Source of the DNA: Archangium sp. | Lineage (GTDB): Bacteria; Myxococcota; Myxococcia; Myxococcales; Myxococcaceae | Direction: 5' to 3' | Length of the DNA stretch: 39,333 nt | Assembly (NCBI GenBank): GCA_022843845.1 | Contig: JALHMW010000036.1 | Span: forward strand, 1 to 39,333 | Shown: positions 17,437 to 25,181 of the stretch, piece by piece | Layout of the letters: each line of letters begins with the position of its first letter | Numbering within the stretch: the first letter of the stretch is position 1 | Notes under the pieces: generated by a model | What the model was told of the DNA's origin: nothing | Databases searched by the model: none | Seen by the model: the letters and a program-made list of their open reading frames with translations, nothing else | Position numbers and translations under genes: made by a program

Positions 17437-18299
17437 CACTCGGCCTCCCGGTAGGTCGACTTGAAGGGAACGAACAGCGACACGCCGACCGTGAGCATCA
17501 TCAGGTTCTGGGTCACGCCCTTGGTCGTGCCTCGAGGCGTGTCGACGTAGGTGGTGTTGACGATGCCGAGGTTGACGGCCACGAAGTCCTTCGCGACGAA
17601 GCGCAGGCCGACGCCGAGATCGAACGCGGGGTTGATGGGGCGCGGCTGATCCATGTTGGCCGGGTCGGGCGTGCCCGTGCGCTCGGTGAACACCACGCCG
17701 CCGCCGCCGAGCACGTAGCCGTCGATGTGGAGAATGGAGTTGAGGAACGAGACCTTGCCGTAGAGCGGGCTCCACTCGAGGTCGGCCATCGCGTTCCAGT
17801 AGGGCACCGAGAAGAAGATGCGCGACTGCAACGTGCGCGTGGCCTGCCGCACGTCGTCGGACGGCAGCGTCTGCATGAAGGCGAACCGCGCCGCGATGGC
17901 GAGCGTGTCAGCCGGGTAGAAGGCCACGCGAATCTGGCCGCCGACGCGGGTGTAGTACGGGTCGTTGACGTTGATGATGGCGGCCGGCGCGAGCTCGAAG
18001 CGACCGCGCTTGATGTACAGCTTCCGCTGCACGCTCTTGACGCGGTCGTCCTGGGTGACGTCTCGCTCGACCGTCGGCTTGTCGGCCTTCAGCGGCTTTC
18101 GATCGTCGTCCTTCGTCTTCGGCGCCGCCTTCTTCTCGGGCGCAGTCAGATCGAGCTCGTCCTTCGGCGGCTCTTTCTTCTCTTCCTTCTTGGGATCTTC
18201 GGTGAGGTCGAGGTCGCCAAAGTTCTGGGCGAACACGACGCCTGAAGACAGCGACAGCAGCAGGACCGACGCCGCCGCGAAACACTTTTTGACAGCCAT
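17436..18299 (-). CDS. gltA: GltA-like outer-membrane beta-barrel protein
   Basis: A 287-residue exported protein, first gene of the glt operon. Signal peptide 1-24 (cleavage after VFA) is followed by a charged disordered region (25-80) carrying two LDLT motifs (GDLDLTEDP, DELDLTAPE). Barrel strands follow from about 92 (KLYIKRGRFELAPAAIINV, VGGQIRVAFYPADTLAIAARFAFMQ, DLEWSPLYGKVSF, DLGVGLRFVAKDFVAVNLGIVN, MMLTVGVSLFVPF). The strand pattern matches that of the downstream gene. A GGAGAG ribosome site lies 10 nt before the ATG. The role as an outer-membrane part of the gliding complex is inferred from the gltABC arrangement. Confidence 0.7.
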   Translation of the reverse strand: MAVKKCFAAASVLLLSLSSGVVFAQNFGDLDLTEDPKKEEKKEPPKDELDLTAPEKKAAPKTKDDDRKPLKADKPTVERDVTQDDRVKSVQRKLYIKRGRFELAPAAIINVNDPYYTRVGGQIRVAFYPADTLAIAARFAFMQTLPSDDVRQATRTLQSRIFFSVPYWNAMADLEWSPLYGKVSFLNSILHIDGYVLGGGGVVFTERTGTPDPANMDQPRPINPAFDLGVGLRFVAKDFVAVNLGIVNTTYVDTPRGTTKGVTQNLMMLTVGVSLFVPFKSTYREAE

Positions 18300-18370
18300 G
18301 TTCGTTTGACTCTCCGCGAATTCTCCCGACGCTCTACGCGCCGGGCCCCTTGCCGAAACGAAGCGGGGGC

Positions 18371-18398
18371 ACTCTACCCAACGACGAGCCCCTGTGAA
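18371..18398 (-). promoter_or_regulatory. Candidate sigma-70 promoter of the gltABC operon
   Basis: On the minus strand TTCACA (18398-18393, 5 of 6 to consensus) and TAGAGT (18376-18371, 4 of 6) are spaced by 16 bp. They point at gltA, whose start codon lies 72 bp beyond the -10. Found by eye only. Confidence 0.4.
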
Positions 18399-18475
18399 GC
18401 CTCGATTCCGCGAAGTCGTATGTTACGGTCGCCACCGTCCGCTCACGGGGCGCTGGACGTCGGAGACGAAACGAA

Positions 18476-18991
18476 ATGTCGAAGGCAACACCGGAAGTGA
18501 AGCGTGGTCTCTGGCTGGTGTCGGCGGCCCTCGTGACGATGGGGTTCTTCGCCTGTCCTCCGACGGGCGACCTCAACCGCCCCTGCCAGATGCCGCGTCG
18601 AACCGACGCCGGCACGACCTTTCTCACCGAGAAAGAAGTCCGCGCGCGAACCGGGACGGCGTCGAACGCGACGCGTGACTTCCTCTCGTTCGGCTCGCTC
18701 GACTGCGCCGACCTGCTCTGCGTGCGAGACGCGACGTTCACCACCGACGCTGGTGATGACGCGGTGGCCTTCGGGTACTGCTCCAACCCCTGCGACATCG
18801 GCGCGGCCTGCCCCTCGTTCGACCCCGAGTTCGACAAGCGCGGTGATACCCGGTTGAATTGCCGGCCCCTGCTGCTCGACGAGCAGACGCTCGAGGCGAT
18901 CAACCAGGACCCGCAGGCCCGCAACTTGATCAACGGGGTGAAGTCGCCGCTGTTCTGTGCCCGCGGGAGCTCTCCCGACGCCGGCATGTAG
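18476..18991 (+). CDS. CglC-like exported lipoprotein
   Basis: A 171-residue protein with an N-terminal hydrophobic segment (GLWLVSAALVTMGFFAC) ending in a lipobox-like FFAC, so Cys27 is the likely lipidation site. The mature part has many cysteines (NRPCQM, LDCADLLC, GYCSNPCDIGAACP, LNCRP, LFCARG) and probably forms disulfide bridges in the periplasm or outer membrane. In M. xanthus the contact-stimulated gliding lipoprotein gene cglC neighbours gltABC. Position next to, and divergent from, gltA here therefore suggests CglC, but I could not align the sequences. A GGAGA motif lies 10-11 nt before the ATG. The intergenic region with gltA is 176 bp. Confidence 0.55.
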   Translation: MSKATPEVKRGLWLVSAALVTMGFFACPPTGDLNRPCQMPRRTDAGTTFLTEKEVRARTGTASNATRDFLSFGSLDCADLLCVRDATFTTDAGDDAVAFGYCSNPCDIGAACPSFDPEFDKRGDTRLNCRPLLLDEQTLEAINQDPQARNLINGVKSPLFCARGSSPDAGM

Positions 18992-19083
18992 GTGCATGAA
19001 GGCCTGAGACCCTCGGTCGTTCGTCCGTCCTCCTGTTGGCCGACGACGCTGGCGCGGCAGTCGCAATAGATCGTCTGAGTCGC

Positions 19084-19098
19084 TGGTTCGTAGAACCA
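19084..19098. repeat. Inverted repeat in the leader of the von Willebrand A gene
   Basis: TGGTTC-GTA-GAACCA, a perfect 6-bp inverted repeat with a 3-bp centre, lies 62 bp before the start codon. It could be a regulator site or a small mRNA hairpin. Confidence 0.35.
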
Positions 19099-19160
19099 CA
19101 GGCGGCCGGCGGTGTCTGCGCCATCTTCAAGTCGGAACCATCGAGAATCCCGGAGGCATC

Positions 19161-20594
19161 ATGAACAAGACAGGCATCTTCCTCGGCGTCGCAGGGGTGT
19201 TGGCGTTGGTGGCGCTCGTGGTCGGGCTGCCTCGGGCAGGCGGAACGACGACCACACCGCCCGTGGTCGAGGCGCCGCCCATCGTGAGCCCGCCTCCGTC
19301 GACGAGCTCGAACGGCAGCCTCTCGATCACCACCCGGCTCTCGCACCCGTTCGTGATGATCGGCACGAATGACGTCTACCTGACGGCGGACATCAAGGCG
19401 GTCGAGCAGAAAGGCAGCTCGCGCTCGCCGGTCAACCTCGCGCTGGTGATCGATCGCTCCGGCTCGATGAGCGGCTTCAAGCTGAACCAGGCCAAGCAGG
19501 CGGCGCGCACGCTCGTCGGGCAGCTGCGCTCCGAAGACCGGCTCACCATCGTGCACTACGGCAGCGACGTGAAGGCGATGGAGGGCATCTTGGCCACGCC
19601 CGAGAACCAGGACCGGCTCCTCGCGTACATCGACGGCATCTGGGACGACGGCGGCACCAACATCGGCGCCGGCTTGAGCACCGGCCGCGATCTGCTGCTG
19701 AAGGCGAAGCACGACTTCAAGGTCAACCGCATGGTCCTGATCAGCGACGGTCAGCCGACCGAAGGCATCACCGACCACTCGTCGCTCATCAGCATCGTCC
19801 GCGACGTTCGCCAGGCCGGCATCTCGGTCTCGAGCATCGGCGTGGGCACCGACTTCAACGAGCAGCTGATGGAGTCGTTCGCCGAGGTCGGCGCCGGCGC
19901 CTACGCGTACCTGCAGGACGCCGCGCAGCTGCAGCAGATCTTCCAGAAGGATCTGAACGCCGCCGGTACGCAGGTCGCCCGCAACGTGACCATCACCGTC
20001 AAGGTGCCCGCTGGCGCGCGGCTGGTCCGCACGCTCGGCTACACGCCCATCGCGCGCTCGACGTCTGGCGCCGAGGAGCTCGTCACCATCGCCCTGCCCG
20101 ACTTCGCGGCCGGCACCAGTGAGCGCGTCGTGCTGCAGCTGTCGGTCGATGGCACCACCGATGGCGCGGCCGTCGACGTGAGCCAGCTGACGCTCGCCTA
20201 CACCGATCTGCTCGCCAGCCAGCCCGTCACCACCAACGCGCTGGTCCGTGCGAACGTCACGGGGAACTCCACCGTCGTGCAGCAGAACCAGGACGGCGAG
20301 GCGCTCGTCTTCGCCGCTCGCGCGCAGGCCGGCGCGAACACGCAGGCCGCCGTCGACGCGCTCAAGAAGGGTGACCGCGCACAGGCCCGGCAGCTCTTCG
20401 AGGCGAACAAGAAGATCATCAACGGCTCGGGCAGCGTCGCCGGTGCGCCCTCGGTCGCCGACGACCTTCAGGAGCAGGAGCAGCTGATTCAGGGCCTCGA
20501 CTCGGCGAACGACGAGGGCTCGATCAACTCCTACTCGAAGGACGCGCGGAAGAAGGCGCGGCTCAACTTCGGTCTCTTCGGATCGACCTACTGA
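19161..20594 (+). CDS. Membrane-anchored von Willebrand factor A domain protein
   Basis: A 477-residue protein. Residues 5-26 form an uncleaved signal anchor or signal peptide (GIFLGVAGVLALVALVVGLP), followed by a Thr/Pro-rich spacer to 52. The VWA domain spans about 92-262 with an intact metal-ion adhesion site: DRSGSMSG starting at Asp98, Thr in DDGGTNIGAGL, and Asp in VLISDGQPTEG. A beta-rich domain follows (VTITVKVPAGARLVRTLGY, ERVVLQLSVDG), like that in YfbK-type proteins, then a helical C-terminus (AVDALKKGDRAQARQLFEANKKI). Such proteins mediate metal-dependent protein contacts at the envelope. A strong CGGAGG site lies 6 nt before the ATG. It forms an operon with the next gene (24-bp gap). 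Confidence 0.85.
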   Translation: MNKTGIFLGVAGVLALVALVVGLPRAGGTTTTPPVVEAPPIVSPPPSTSSNGSLSITTRLSHPFVMIGTNDVYLTADIKAVEQKGSSRSPVNLALVIDRSGSMSGFKLNQAKQAARTLVGQLRSEDRLTIVHYGSDVKAMEGILATPENQDRLLAYIDGIWDDGGTNIGAGLSTGRDLLLKAKHDFKVNRMVLISDGQPTEGITDHSSLISIVRDVRQAGISVSSIGVGTDFNEQLMESFAEVGAGAYAYLQDAAQLQQIFQKDLNAAGTQVARNVTITVKVPAGARLVRTLGYTPIARSTSGAEELVTIALPDFAAGTSERVVLQLSVDGTTDGAAVDVSQLTLAYTDLLASQPVTTNALVRANVTGNSTVVQQNQDGEALVFAARAQAGANTQAAVDALKKGDRAQARQLFEANKKIINGSGSVAGAPSVADDLQEQEQLIQGLDSANDEGSINSYSKDARKKARLNFGLFGSTY

Positions 20595-20618
20595 ACCACT
20601 TCTGGAGACTCACACGCC

Positions 20619-21926
20619 ATGTCATCGACCGCGGTGGTGCAGTTGCAGCAGCGAGATGTCTTCGAGCGGAACGTCACCCGTTCGCTGCTGGCCGGCGCGG
20701 GCGCAGGGGCGGTGGCGTGGCTGACGACGCGGCTTCACGTTCCGGTGCCAATCGCGTTTCTGTCGATCGCGGCGATGGGGCTGGCGTGTGTGCGCGGCGA
20801 CAAGATCGACCGGCTGCTGCTCATGGGCGCCGCGGTGTTGCTCCCTGCCGTGCCGTGGCTGTTCGGGCTGACGCAGGGGTGGACGGTGGCGCTCGCCGGA
20901 GCGGTCGCCGGCGCCGTCGTCGTGAAGTCGAGGCTCACGGAGTACGGGGAAGAGGGCTCGGTCGGCACCTCCCGGCCGGGCGTCGGGCACTACATCGCCA
21001 CGGCTGGCGCGACGGCCGGGCTCGCGGTCGCGGGGCTGAAGGTCGCCGAGATCCTCTCGCTGCGCATGACCGACGTGCACACGCCGATGCTCCTCAACGC
21101 GGCGGTCAGCGGCACCATCATCGCGCTGTTCGCGGGCCTGGGATCGCTCGCCTCACATGTCGCGCTCAACTCGGATCCCGTCGAGGCGCGCGGTGACGAG
21201 GTGTTGCCGCAGCTCGACGGCGAGTTCGCCGATCAGCTCACCAAGGCGCTCGGGTTGTATCGGCAGAGCGGCAAGCAGCTGGCGGCGCTCCCACGTGAGC
21301 CTGCCCGCGAAGAGCTCGCGCGGACGGTGGGGAAGCTGACGAAGGACGCGATCGAGCTGGCGGCGGAGTGGGCGGGCGTCGAGTCGCAGCTCCACGAAGA
21401 CGCGCACCGCGATCTCGAGAAAGAGATCGGCGAGCTCACCGAGTCGGCCCGCAAGGCGCGTGACGTGGTGGCGAAGAAGCAGCTCGAGCTGGCCGCGTCG
21501 TCGCTCAAAGAAGAGCTCGAGCGGCTCGGAGAGATGAAGCTCAAGCGTGAGCGCGTGCTGGCCAAGCTCAAGTCGCAGGTCGCGCTGCTGGAGCGGGCAC
21601 GGGTCGCGTTGATCGGCATGCGCAGCTCCCACGCCACCGTGCGCGCGGCCGAGATGTCTGCCGTCGCCCGGAAGCTGAATGCCCTGGCGACCTCGCAGGC
21701 CGATGAAGCGAAGCTGGCACACGCGGTCGCGACCAACGCCGAGATCGCCGCGCTCGAGGCGCAGCACGCCGACAGCGTCACCGCGAAGCAGGTGAGCTCG
21801 ACGAAGGAGCAGCCGGCGGTGGAGCCCGCTCCGGTTGCGACGGAGCCCCAGCAGGCCGTCGTCCCGGTGACCGATCTCTCGGCGACCGACGTCATGCCGA
21901 TGCCCGACAAGCTGAAGTCGAACTGA
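20619..21926 (+). CDS. Membrane protein with long coiled-coil tail, unknown family
   Basis: A 435-residue protein in two halves. Residues 20-190 hold about six hydrophobic segments (SLLAGAGAGAVAWL, IAFLSIAAMGLACV, LLLMGAAVLLPAVPWLFGL, ALAGAVAGAVVV, YIATAGATAGLAVAGL, AAVSGTIIALFAGLGSLASHVAL). Residues 200-385 are almost entirely alpha-helical coiled coil (HRDLEKEIGELTESARKARD, LEERARV-like heptads near 325, AVATNAEIAALEAQH). The tail is acidic and Pro-rich. I do not recognise the family. It lies 24 bp after the VWA gene with GGAG before the start, so the two products probably act together at the inner membrane, with the coiled coil as an interaction arm. That pairing is inference. Confidence 0.75.
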   Translation: MSSTAVVQLQQRDVFERNVTRSLLAGAGAGAVAWLTTRLHVPVPIAFLSIAAMGLACVRGDKIDRLLLMGAAVLLPAVPWLFGLTQGWTVALAGAVAGAVVVKSRLTEYGEEGSVGTSRPGVGHYIATAGATAGLAVAGLKVAEILSLRMTDVHTPMLLNAAVSGTIIALFAGLGSLASHVALNSDPVEARGDEVLPQLDGEFADQLTKALGLYRQSGKQLAALPREPAREELARTVGKLTKDAIELAAEWAGVESQLHEDAHRDLEKEIGELTESARKARDVVAKKQLELAASSLKEELERLGEMKLKRERVLAKLKSQVALLERARVALIGMRSSHATVRAAEMSAVARKLNALATSQADEAKLAHAVATNAEIAALEAQHADSVTAKQVSSTKEQPAVEPAPVATEPQQAVVPVTDLSATDVMPMPDKLKSN

Positions 21927-21929
21927 CGA

Positions 21930-22496
21930 TCAGTCTTCGGCGACGAGGTTGCTGATGCCCTCGAACGTCACGCTCGAGCCGGCCTTCACGCCGTTCTTCG
22001 CGCAATAGCCGCCCGGCACCTCGAGCACGTAGGTCGCAGGACCCGTCGACGGGCGCGAGCTCAAGGTTCGCGGCTCGGCGTTCTCGACGATGCTGACGAT
22101 CGTCCCCTTCGCGTCGATGAAGAGCATGTCGAGCGGAATGAGGGTGTTCCGCATCCAGAACGAGAGCGGCTGCTCGCGGCTGAAGATGAACAACATGCCG
22201 GTGCCTTCGGCGAGCGTGTAGCGCCACATCAGGCCACGCGTGCGAGAGTCTCGCGTCACGGCGACCTCTGAGTCGATCGGCAGCTTCTTCCCTGCGGCGC
22301 CAACGAGGGTCACCTTCGCCCGCGGCAGCCGGGGCATCGGGTAGTCCTCGGCCGTGATGTCGGTGACGACGGGCTTCGGTGGCTGCGCGGGAGGCGGCGG
22401 CGCGACGACAGGGGCGACCGGCGGCGGCGTCGGCGGTTTGCCCTCACCCGGACACGCCAGCAGCACCACGCTGAGTGCGAGGAGCGCCGGCTTCAC
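21930..22496 (-). CDS. DUF192-domain lipoprotein
   Basis: A 188-residue protein with a lipoprotein signal (MKPALLALSVVLLAC, lipobox LLAC, Cys15), then a Pro-rich spacer to about 45 and a DUF192 domain (70-185). Family hallmarks are VTRDSRTRGLMWRYTL, GMLFIFSREQPLSFWMRNTLIPLDMLFID and VLEVPGGYCAKNGVKAGSSV. DUF192 is a small beta fold of unknown biochemical function, frequent in exported proteins. Its ATG overlaps the stop of the upstream PilZ gene (ATGA), so the two are coupled. It converges with the coiled-coil gene across 3 bp. Confidence 0.85.
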   Translation of the reverse strand: MKPALLALSVVLLACPGEGKPPTPPPVAPVVAPPPPAQPPKPVVTDITAEDYPMPRLPRAKVTLVGAAGKKLPIDSEVAVTRDSRTRGLMWRYTLAEGTGMLFIFSREQPLSFWMRNTLIPLDMLFIDAKGTIVSIVENAEPRTLSSRPSTGPATYVLEVPGGYCAKNGVKAGSSVTFEGISNLVAED

Positions 22497-22885
22497 TTGA
22501 TCGGTTTGTTGAGCAGCTTGCCGGCGAGATCGGAGCCGAGGCTGGTCGACATCAACTGCTCCACCACGCCCTCGAAGTCCGAGCGCTGGTTGTCGGCGGA
22601 GTAGACGAACTTGATGCCCATGCCCGGGTCGTCACCTTCGATGGTGCTCCAGACGACCTCGCCGAGCAGCTCGAACGGATCATTCCGCAGCGGGACGGTC
22701 AGCTTGAAGAGGAAGCGCGTGCCGATGGGCAGCGGCTTCTTCGTCTTGATGAAGGTGCCGCCCTTGCTGATGTTCTTCGTGTAGTCCGCGAAGAACGAGT
22801 TCAGCTTCTTGTAGTCGACCTTCAGCTCGATGGGCGCGCGGAACGCGGTTCTGCCCTCGACGCCGGGTTTTTCGTCTGCCGCCAT
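22493..22885 (-). CDS. PilZ-domain protein of the myxobacterial TIGR02266 type
   Basis: A 130-residue protein matching the myxobacterial PilZ variant: REx-like start GRTAFRAPIELKVDYKKLNSFFADYTKNISKGGTFI split by the FFADYT segment, then PLPIGTRFLFKLTVP, ELLGEVVWS and PGMGIKFV. The canonical RxxxR arginine motif is weak (GRTAFRAPIE), so cyclic di-GMP binding is uncertain. Residues 105-130 are an extra helix. It is coupled to the DUF192 lipoprotein gene. Its start lies only 24 bp from the divergent metallopeptidase-like gene. Confidence 0.8.
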   Translation of the reverse strand: MAADEKPGVEGRTAFRAPIELKVDYKKLNSFFADYTKNISKGGTFIKTKKPLPIGTRFLFKLTVPLRNDPFELLGEVVWSTIEGDDPGMGIKFVYSADNQRSDFEGVVEQLMSTSLGSDLAGKLLNKPIK

Positions 22886-22893
22886 GGGCGGGG

Positions 22894-22901
22894 ACTATAG
22901 G
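22894..22901. promoter_or_regulatory. Symmetric -10 element candidate serving two divergent genes
   Basis: The 24-bp gap between divergent start codons contains ACTATAGG. Read on the minus strand it gives TATAGT (22899-22894, 5 of 6 to TATAAT) towards the PilZ gene. Read on the plus strand it gives TATAGG (22896-22901, 4 of 6) towards the metallopeptidase-like gene. Good -35 boxes are not evident on either side. Transcripts would have very short leaders. Confidence 0.4.
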
Positions 22902-22909
22902 ACCGGCTG

Positions 22910-25174
22910 ATGCCCGAAGTCCTCTTTCGCGTCAGGGCTGTGATGGCGAACCGGCTCTGGGTGGGGGCGTGGGTGGCGTACACGCTGCTCGAGCTGGCGC
23001 TGCTGGCGTTCCCGGTCGCGCGGATTCCCGGGTACGAGCTCTCGACTGGCCTGTCGCTGATCGCCGCGATCCTCGGTGGCGCGTTCGGCGTCGCGTTCGG
23101 CCGGCAGGAGTCGATGCGCGTCGCCTCGGCGCCGCTGCGCCAGGCCACCCTCGCGACGTTCAGCGCCGCTGTGACGCTGCTCTTCCCTGCAGCCCTCACC
23201 ATCATCGTGGCGATCGTCGCGACGCTCGTTGGCTCTCCGTGCAGCCCGTTCATCGCGTTCGGCTTCGTGCCGCTGCTGATCATTCCCAGTGTGCTGGTCG
23301 TCGCCGCGCTCGGCGTCTGGCTGGGCCTTCGGTTCCGGAAGTGGTGGCAGTTCACCCTGGGCTGGCTGGCGATCGTGCTGCTGAGCGCCGCGCACACCAC
23401 GTGGCCGATCGTCTTCGGGCCGCAGGTCTCGGCGTGGAATCACCTCGCGGGGTTCTTGCCGGGCCCGCTCTACGACGAGGAGCTTCGCGTGCCTGCGGCG
23501 CTGCTGTGGTTCCGCGCCGGCTCGGTGCTGCTCGCCGTCTTCGCGGTGCTCGGCGCGGCGCGAACGGTTGGTGACCGCTCGCCTGCCGTTCGACGCGCGA
23601 TGGTGACGGCCGCGCTGGTGCTGTTCGGCCTCGAGCTCGCCGGCCCGACGCTTGGCTTCCGCATGAGTGACGACGCCCTCGCCGCCAGACTCGGTGGGCG
23701 AACCGAAGGGAAGAACATCATCCTCATGCACCCGCGAGGGATGACGCCCGTGGAGGTCGGTCGCGCGCTCGGCGATCTCGAGTTCCGGTTCGGGCAGATC
23801 GCCGACTTCGTGGGCGGCGCTCCCGAAGGCAAGGTGACGGTGTGGTGGTACCGGTCGGCCGAGCAGAAGCAGCGACTGGTGGGCGCCGCGCAGACGCAGT
23901 TCGCCAAGCCGTGGCGGCGCGAGATTCACATCAACGAGCTCGGCTTCCCCCACCCCGTCGCGAAACACGAGCTCGCCCATGCCCTCCTGGCGCCGCTCGG
24001 TGCGCGTCCGTTCGGGGTCACCGCCCGACTGTTCGGACTCAGCCCGCACGTCGGCGTCATCGAGGGCATGGCCGTCGCGGCAGACAACCCGGTCGACGAG
24101 CTCTCGCTGCACGAGTGGACCGCGGCGATGAAGAAGCAGTCGATGTTGCCCGACGTGCGTACGCTGCTCGAACCGCAGGGCTTCTACTCGGCTCCTGCGT
24201 CACGGGCGTACACCACGGCCGGCTCGTTCCTGCGATGGCTGGGCGAGGCGCGCGGCTCGGCGAAGTTGAGAGACCTCTACCGCGATGGCGATTTCGCGCG
24301 CGTCTACGGCGTCGAGCTGGGCGTGCTGGCGACCGAGTGGGAGCAGTTCCTCGACGCCGTGCCGCTCGAACCCGAAGCCGTGAATCAGGCGTTCGCGCGG
24401 TTTCGGCGGGGCAGCCTCTTCGATCGGCCGTGTGCGCGTGAGGTCGCAAGGCTGTCGTCCGAGGTCGCGCAGCTGTCAGCGGAGGATGGGCCGGCGGCGC
24501 TCGTGGTGCTGTCGCGGTGTGAGGTGCTCCAGCCCGAAGAGCCCGCGCACGTGCTGTCGCGCGCGTCGATGCTGAGGCGCCTGGGGAACGATGACGAGGC
24601 GCGAAGGCTCCTCGAGAAGCTCGCCGAGCGGGTGAAAGAAGCGCCATCGTCGTGGGCCGATGCCGCCCTGGCGCTGGTCGATCTCGCCATCGTTCGAGGC
24701 GACGACGACGCCGCGCGCGCACTCCTCACCCAGCTCATCGAGAAGCGCATCTCGCCGTCGATAGATCGAACGGCGCGGGTCCGCTTGCGCTCACTCGACA
24801 GCGAAGGGCCGGTGCGCGTCGCGTTGACCCGCTACTTCTCGACCGACGCTGACGTCGCGCAGGTGCACTTCCTCGAGGTGGCCCGCGCCGCGCAGCCATC
24901 GGAGCCGTTCGTCGCGTACCTGCTGGGCCGCAAGCTGCACCAGAAGGAGGCCTTCGCGCCGGCGCTCGAGGTCCTCGAGGTGACGCGGGCGGACCCGGGC
25001 GTGCCTGCGTCGATTCGCCGCGAGACGATTCGGCTGATGATCGAGGCCGCGTACGGATCCGGCGACTGCGCGCGGGTGACGCAGCTCGCTGACGACGCGA
25101 AGGCGCTCTCTGGGCCGTTCGGCGCGAAAGCCCGGGACTGGGTCGAGCGCTGCGGCATGCGCGGCGCCAACTGA
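22910..25174 (+). CDS. Large membrane protein with HExxH metallopeptidase-like domain and helical repeats
   Basis: A 754-residue protein. Residues 10-245 contain about seven hydrophobic segments. A soluble domain follows with the zinc-site pattern His353-Glu-Leu-Ala-His357 and a third-ligand candidate Glu385 (VIEGMAVAADN), the spacing of gluzincin peptidases. RRAIHINELGFPH-type sequence precedes it (REIHINELGFPHPVAKHELAHALLAPLG). From about 490 the chain is helical and TPR-like (VLSRASMLRRLGNDDEARRL, ALVDLAIVRGDDDAARALL, VAYLLGRKLHQKEAFAPALEVL). Topology would place the catalytic domain outside the inner membrane or in the cytosol depending on helix number. The substrate is unknown. ATG 22910 is supported by AGGA 7 nt upstream; ATG 22943 is an alternative. 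Confidence 0.75.
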   Translation: MPEVLFRVRAVMANRLWVGAWVAYTLLELALLAFPVARIPGYELSTGLSLIAAILGGAFGVAFGRQESMRVASAPLRQATLATFSAAVTLLFPAALTIIVAIVATLVGSPCSPFIAFGFVPLLIIPSVLVVAALGVWLGLRFRKWWQFTLGWLAIVLLSAAHTTWPIVFGPQVSAWNHLAGFLPGPLYDEELRVPAALLWFRAGSVLLAVFAVLGAARTVGDRSPAVRRAMVTAALVLFGLELAGPTLGFRMSDDALAARLGGRTEGKNIILMHPRGMTPVEVGRALGDLEFRFGQIADFVGGAPEGKVTVWWYRSAEQKQRLVGAAQTQFAKPWRREIHINELGFPHPVAKHELAHALLAPLGARPFGVTARLFGLSPHVGVIEGMAVAADNPVDELSLHEWTAAMKKQSMLPDVRTLLEPQGFYSAPASRAYTTAGSFLRWLGEARGSAKLRDLYRDGDFARVYGVELGVLATEWEQFLDAVPLEPEAVNQAFARFRRGSLFDRPCAREVARLSSEVAQLSAEDGPAALVVLSRCEVLQPEEPAHVLSRASMLRRLGNDDEARRLLEKLAERVKEAPSSWADAALALVDLAIVRGDDDAARALLTQLIEKRISPSIDRTARVRLRSLDSEGPVRVALTRYFSTDADVAQVHFLEVARAAQPSEPFVAYLLGRKLHQKEAFAPALEVLEVTRADPGVPASIRRETIRLMIEAAYGSGDCARVTQLADDAKALSGPFGAKARDWVERCGMRGAN

Positions 25175-25181
25175 AGTGTCG

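Noticed and set aside
22895..24112. A 405-codon minus-strand frame opposite the metallopeptidase-like gene
   Set aside because: Composition is Arg/Glu/Gln/His-rich repeats without a fold; it would also clash with the divergent PilZ promoter region.
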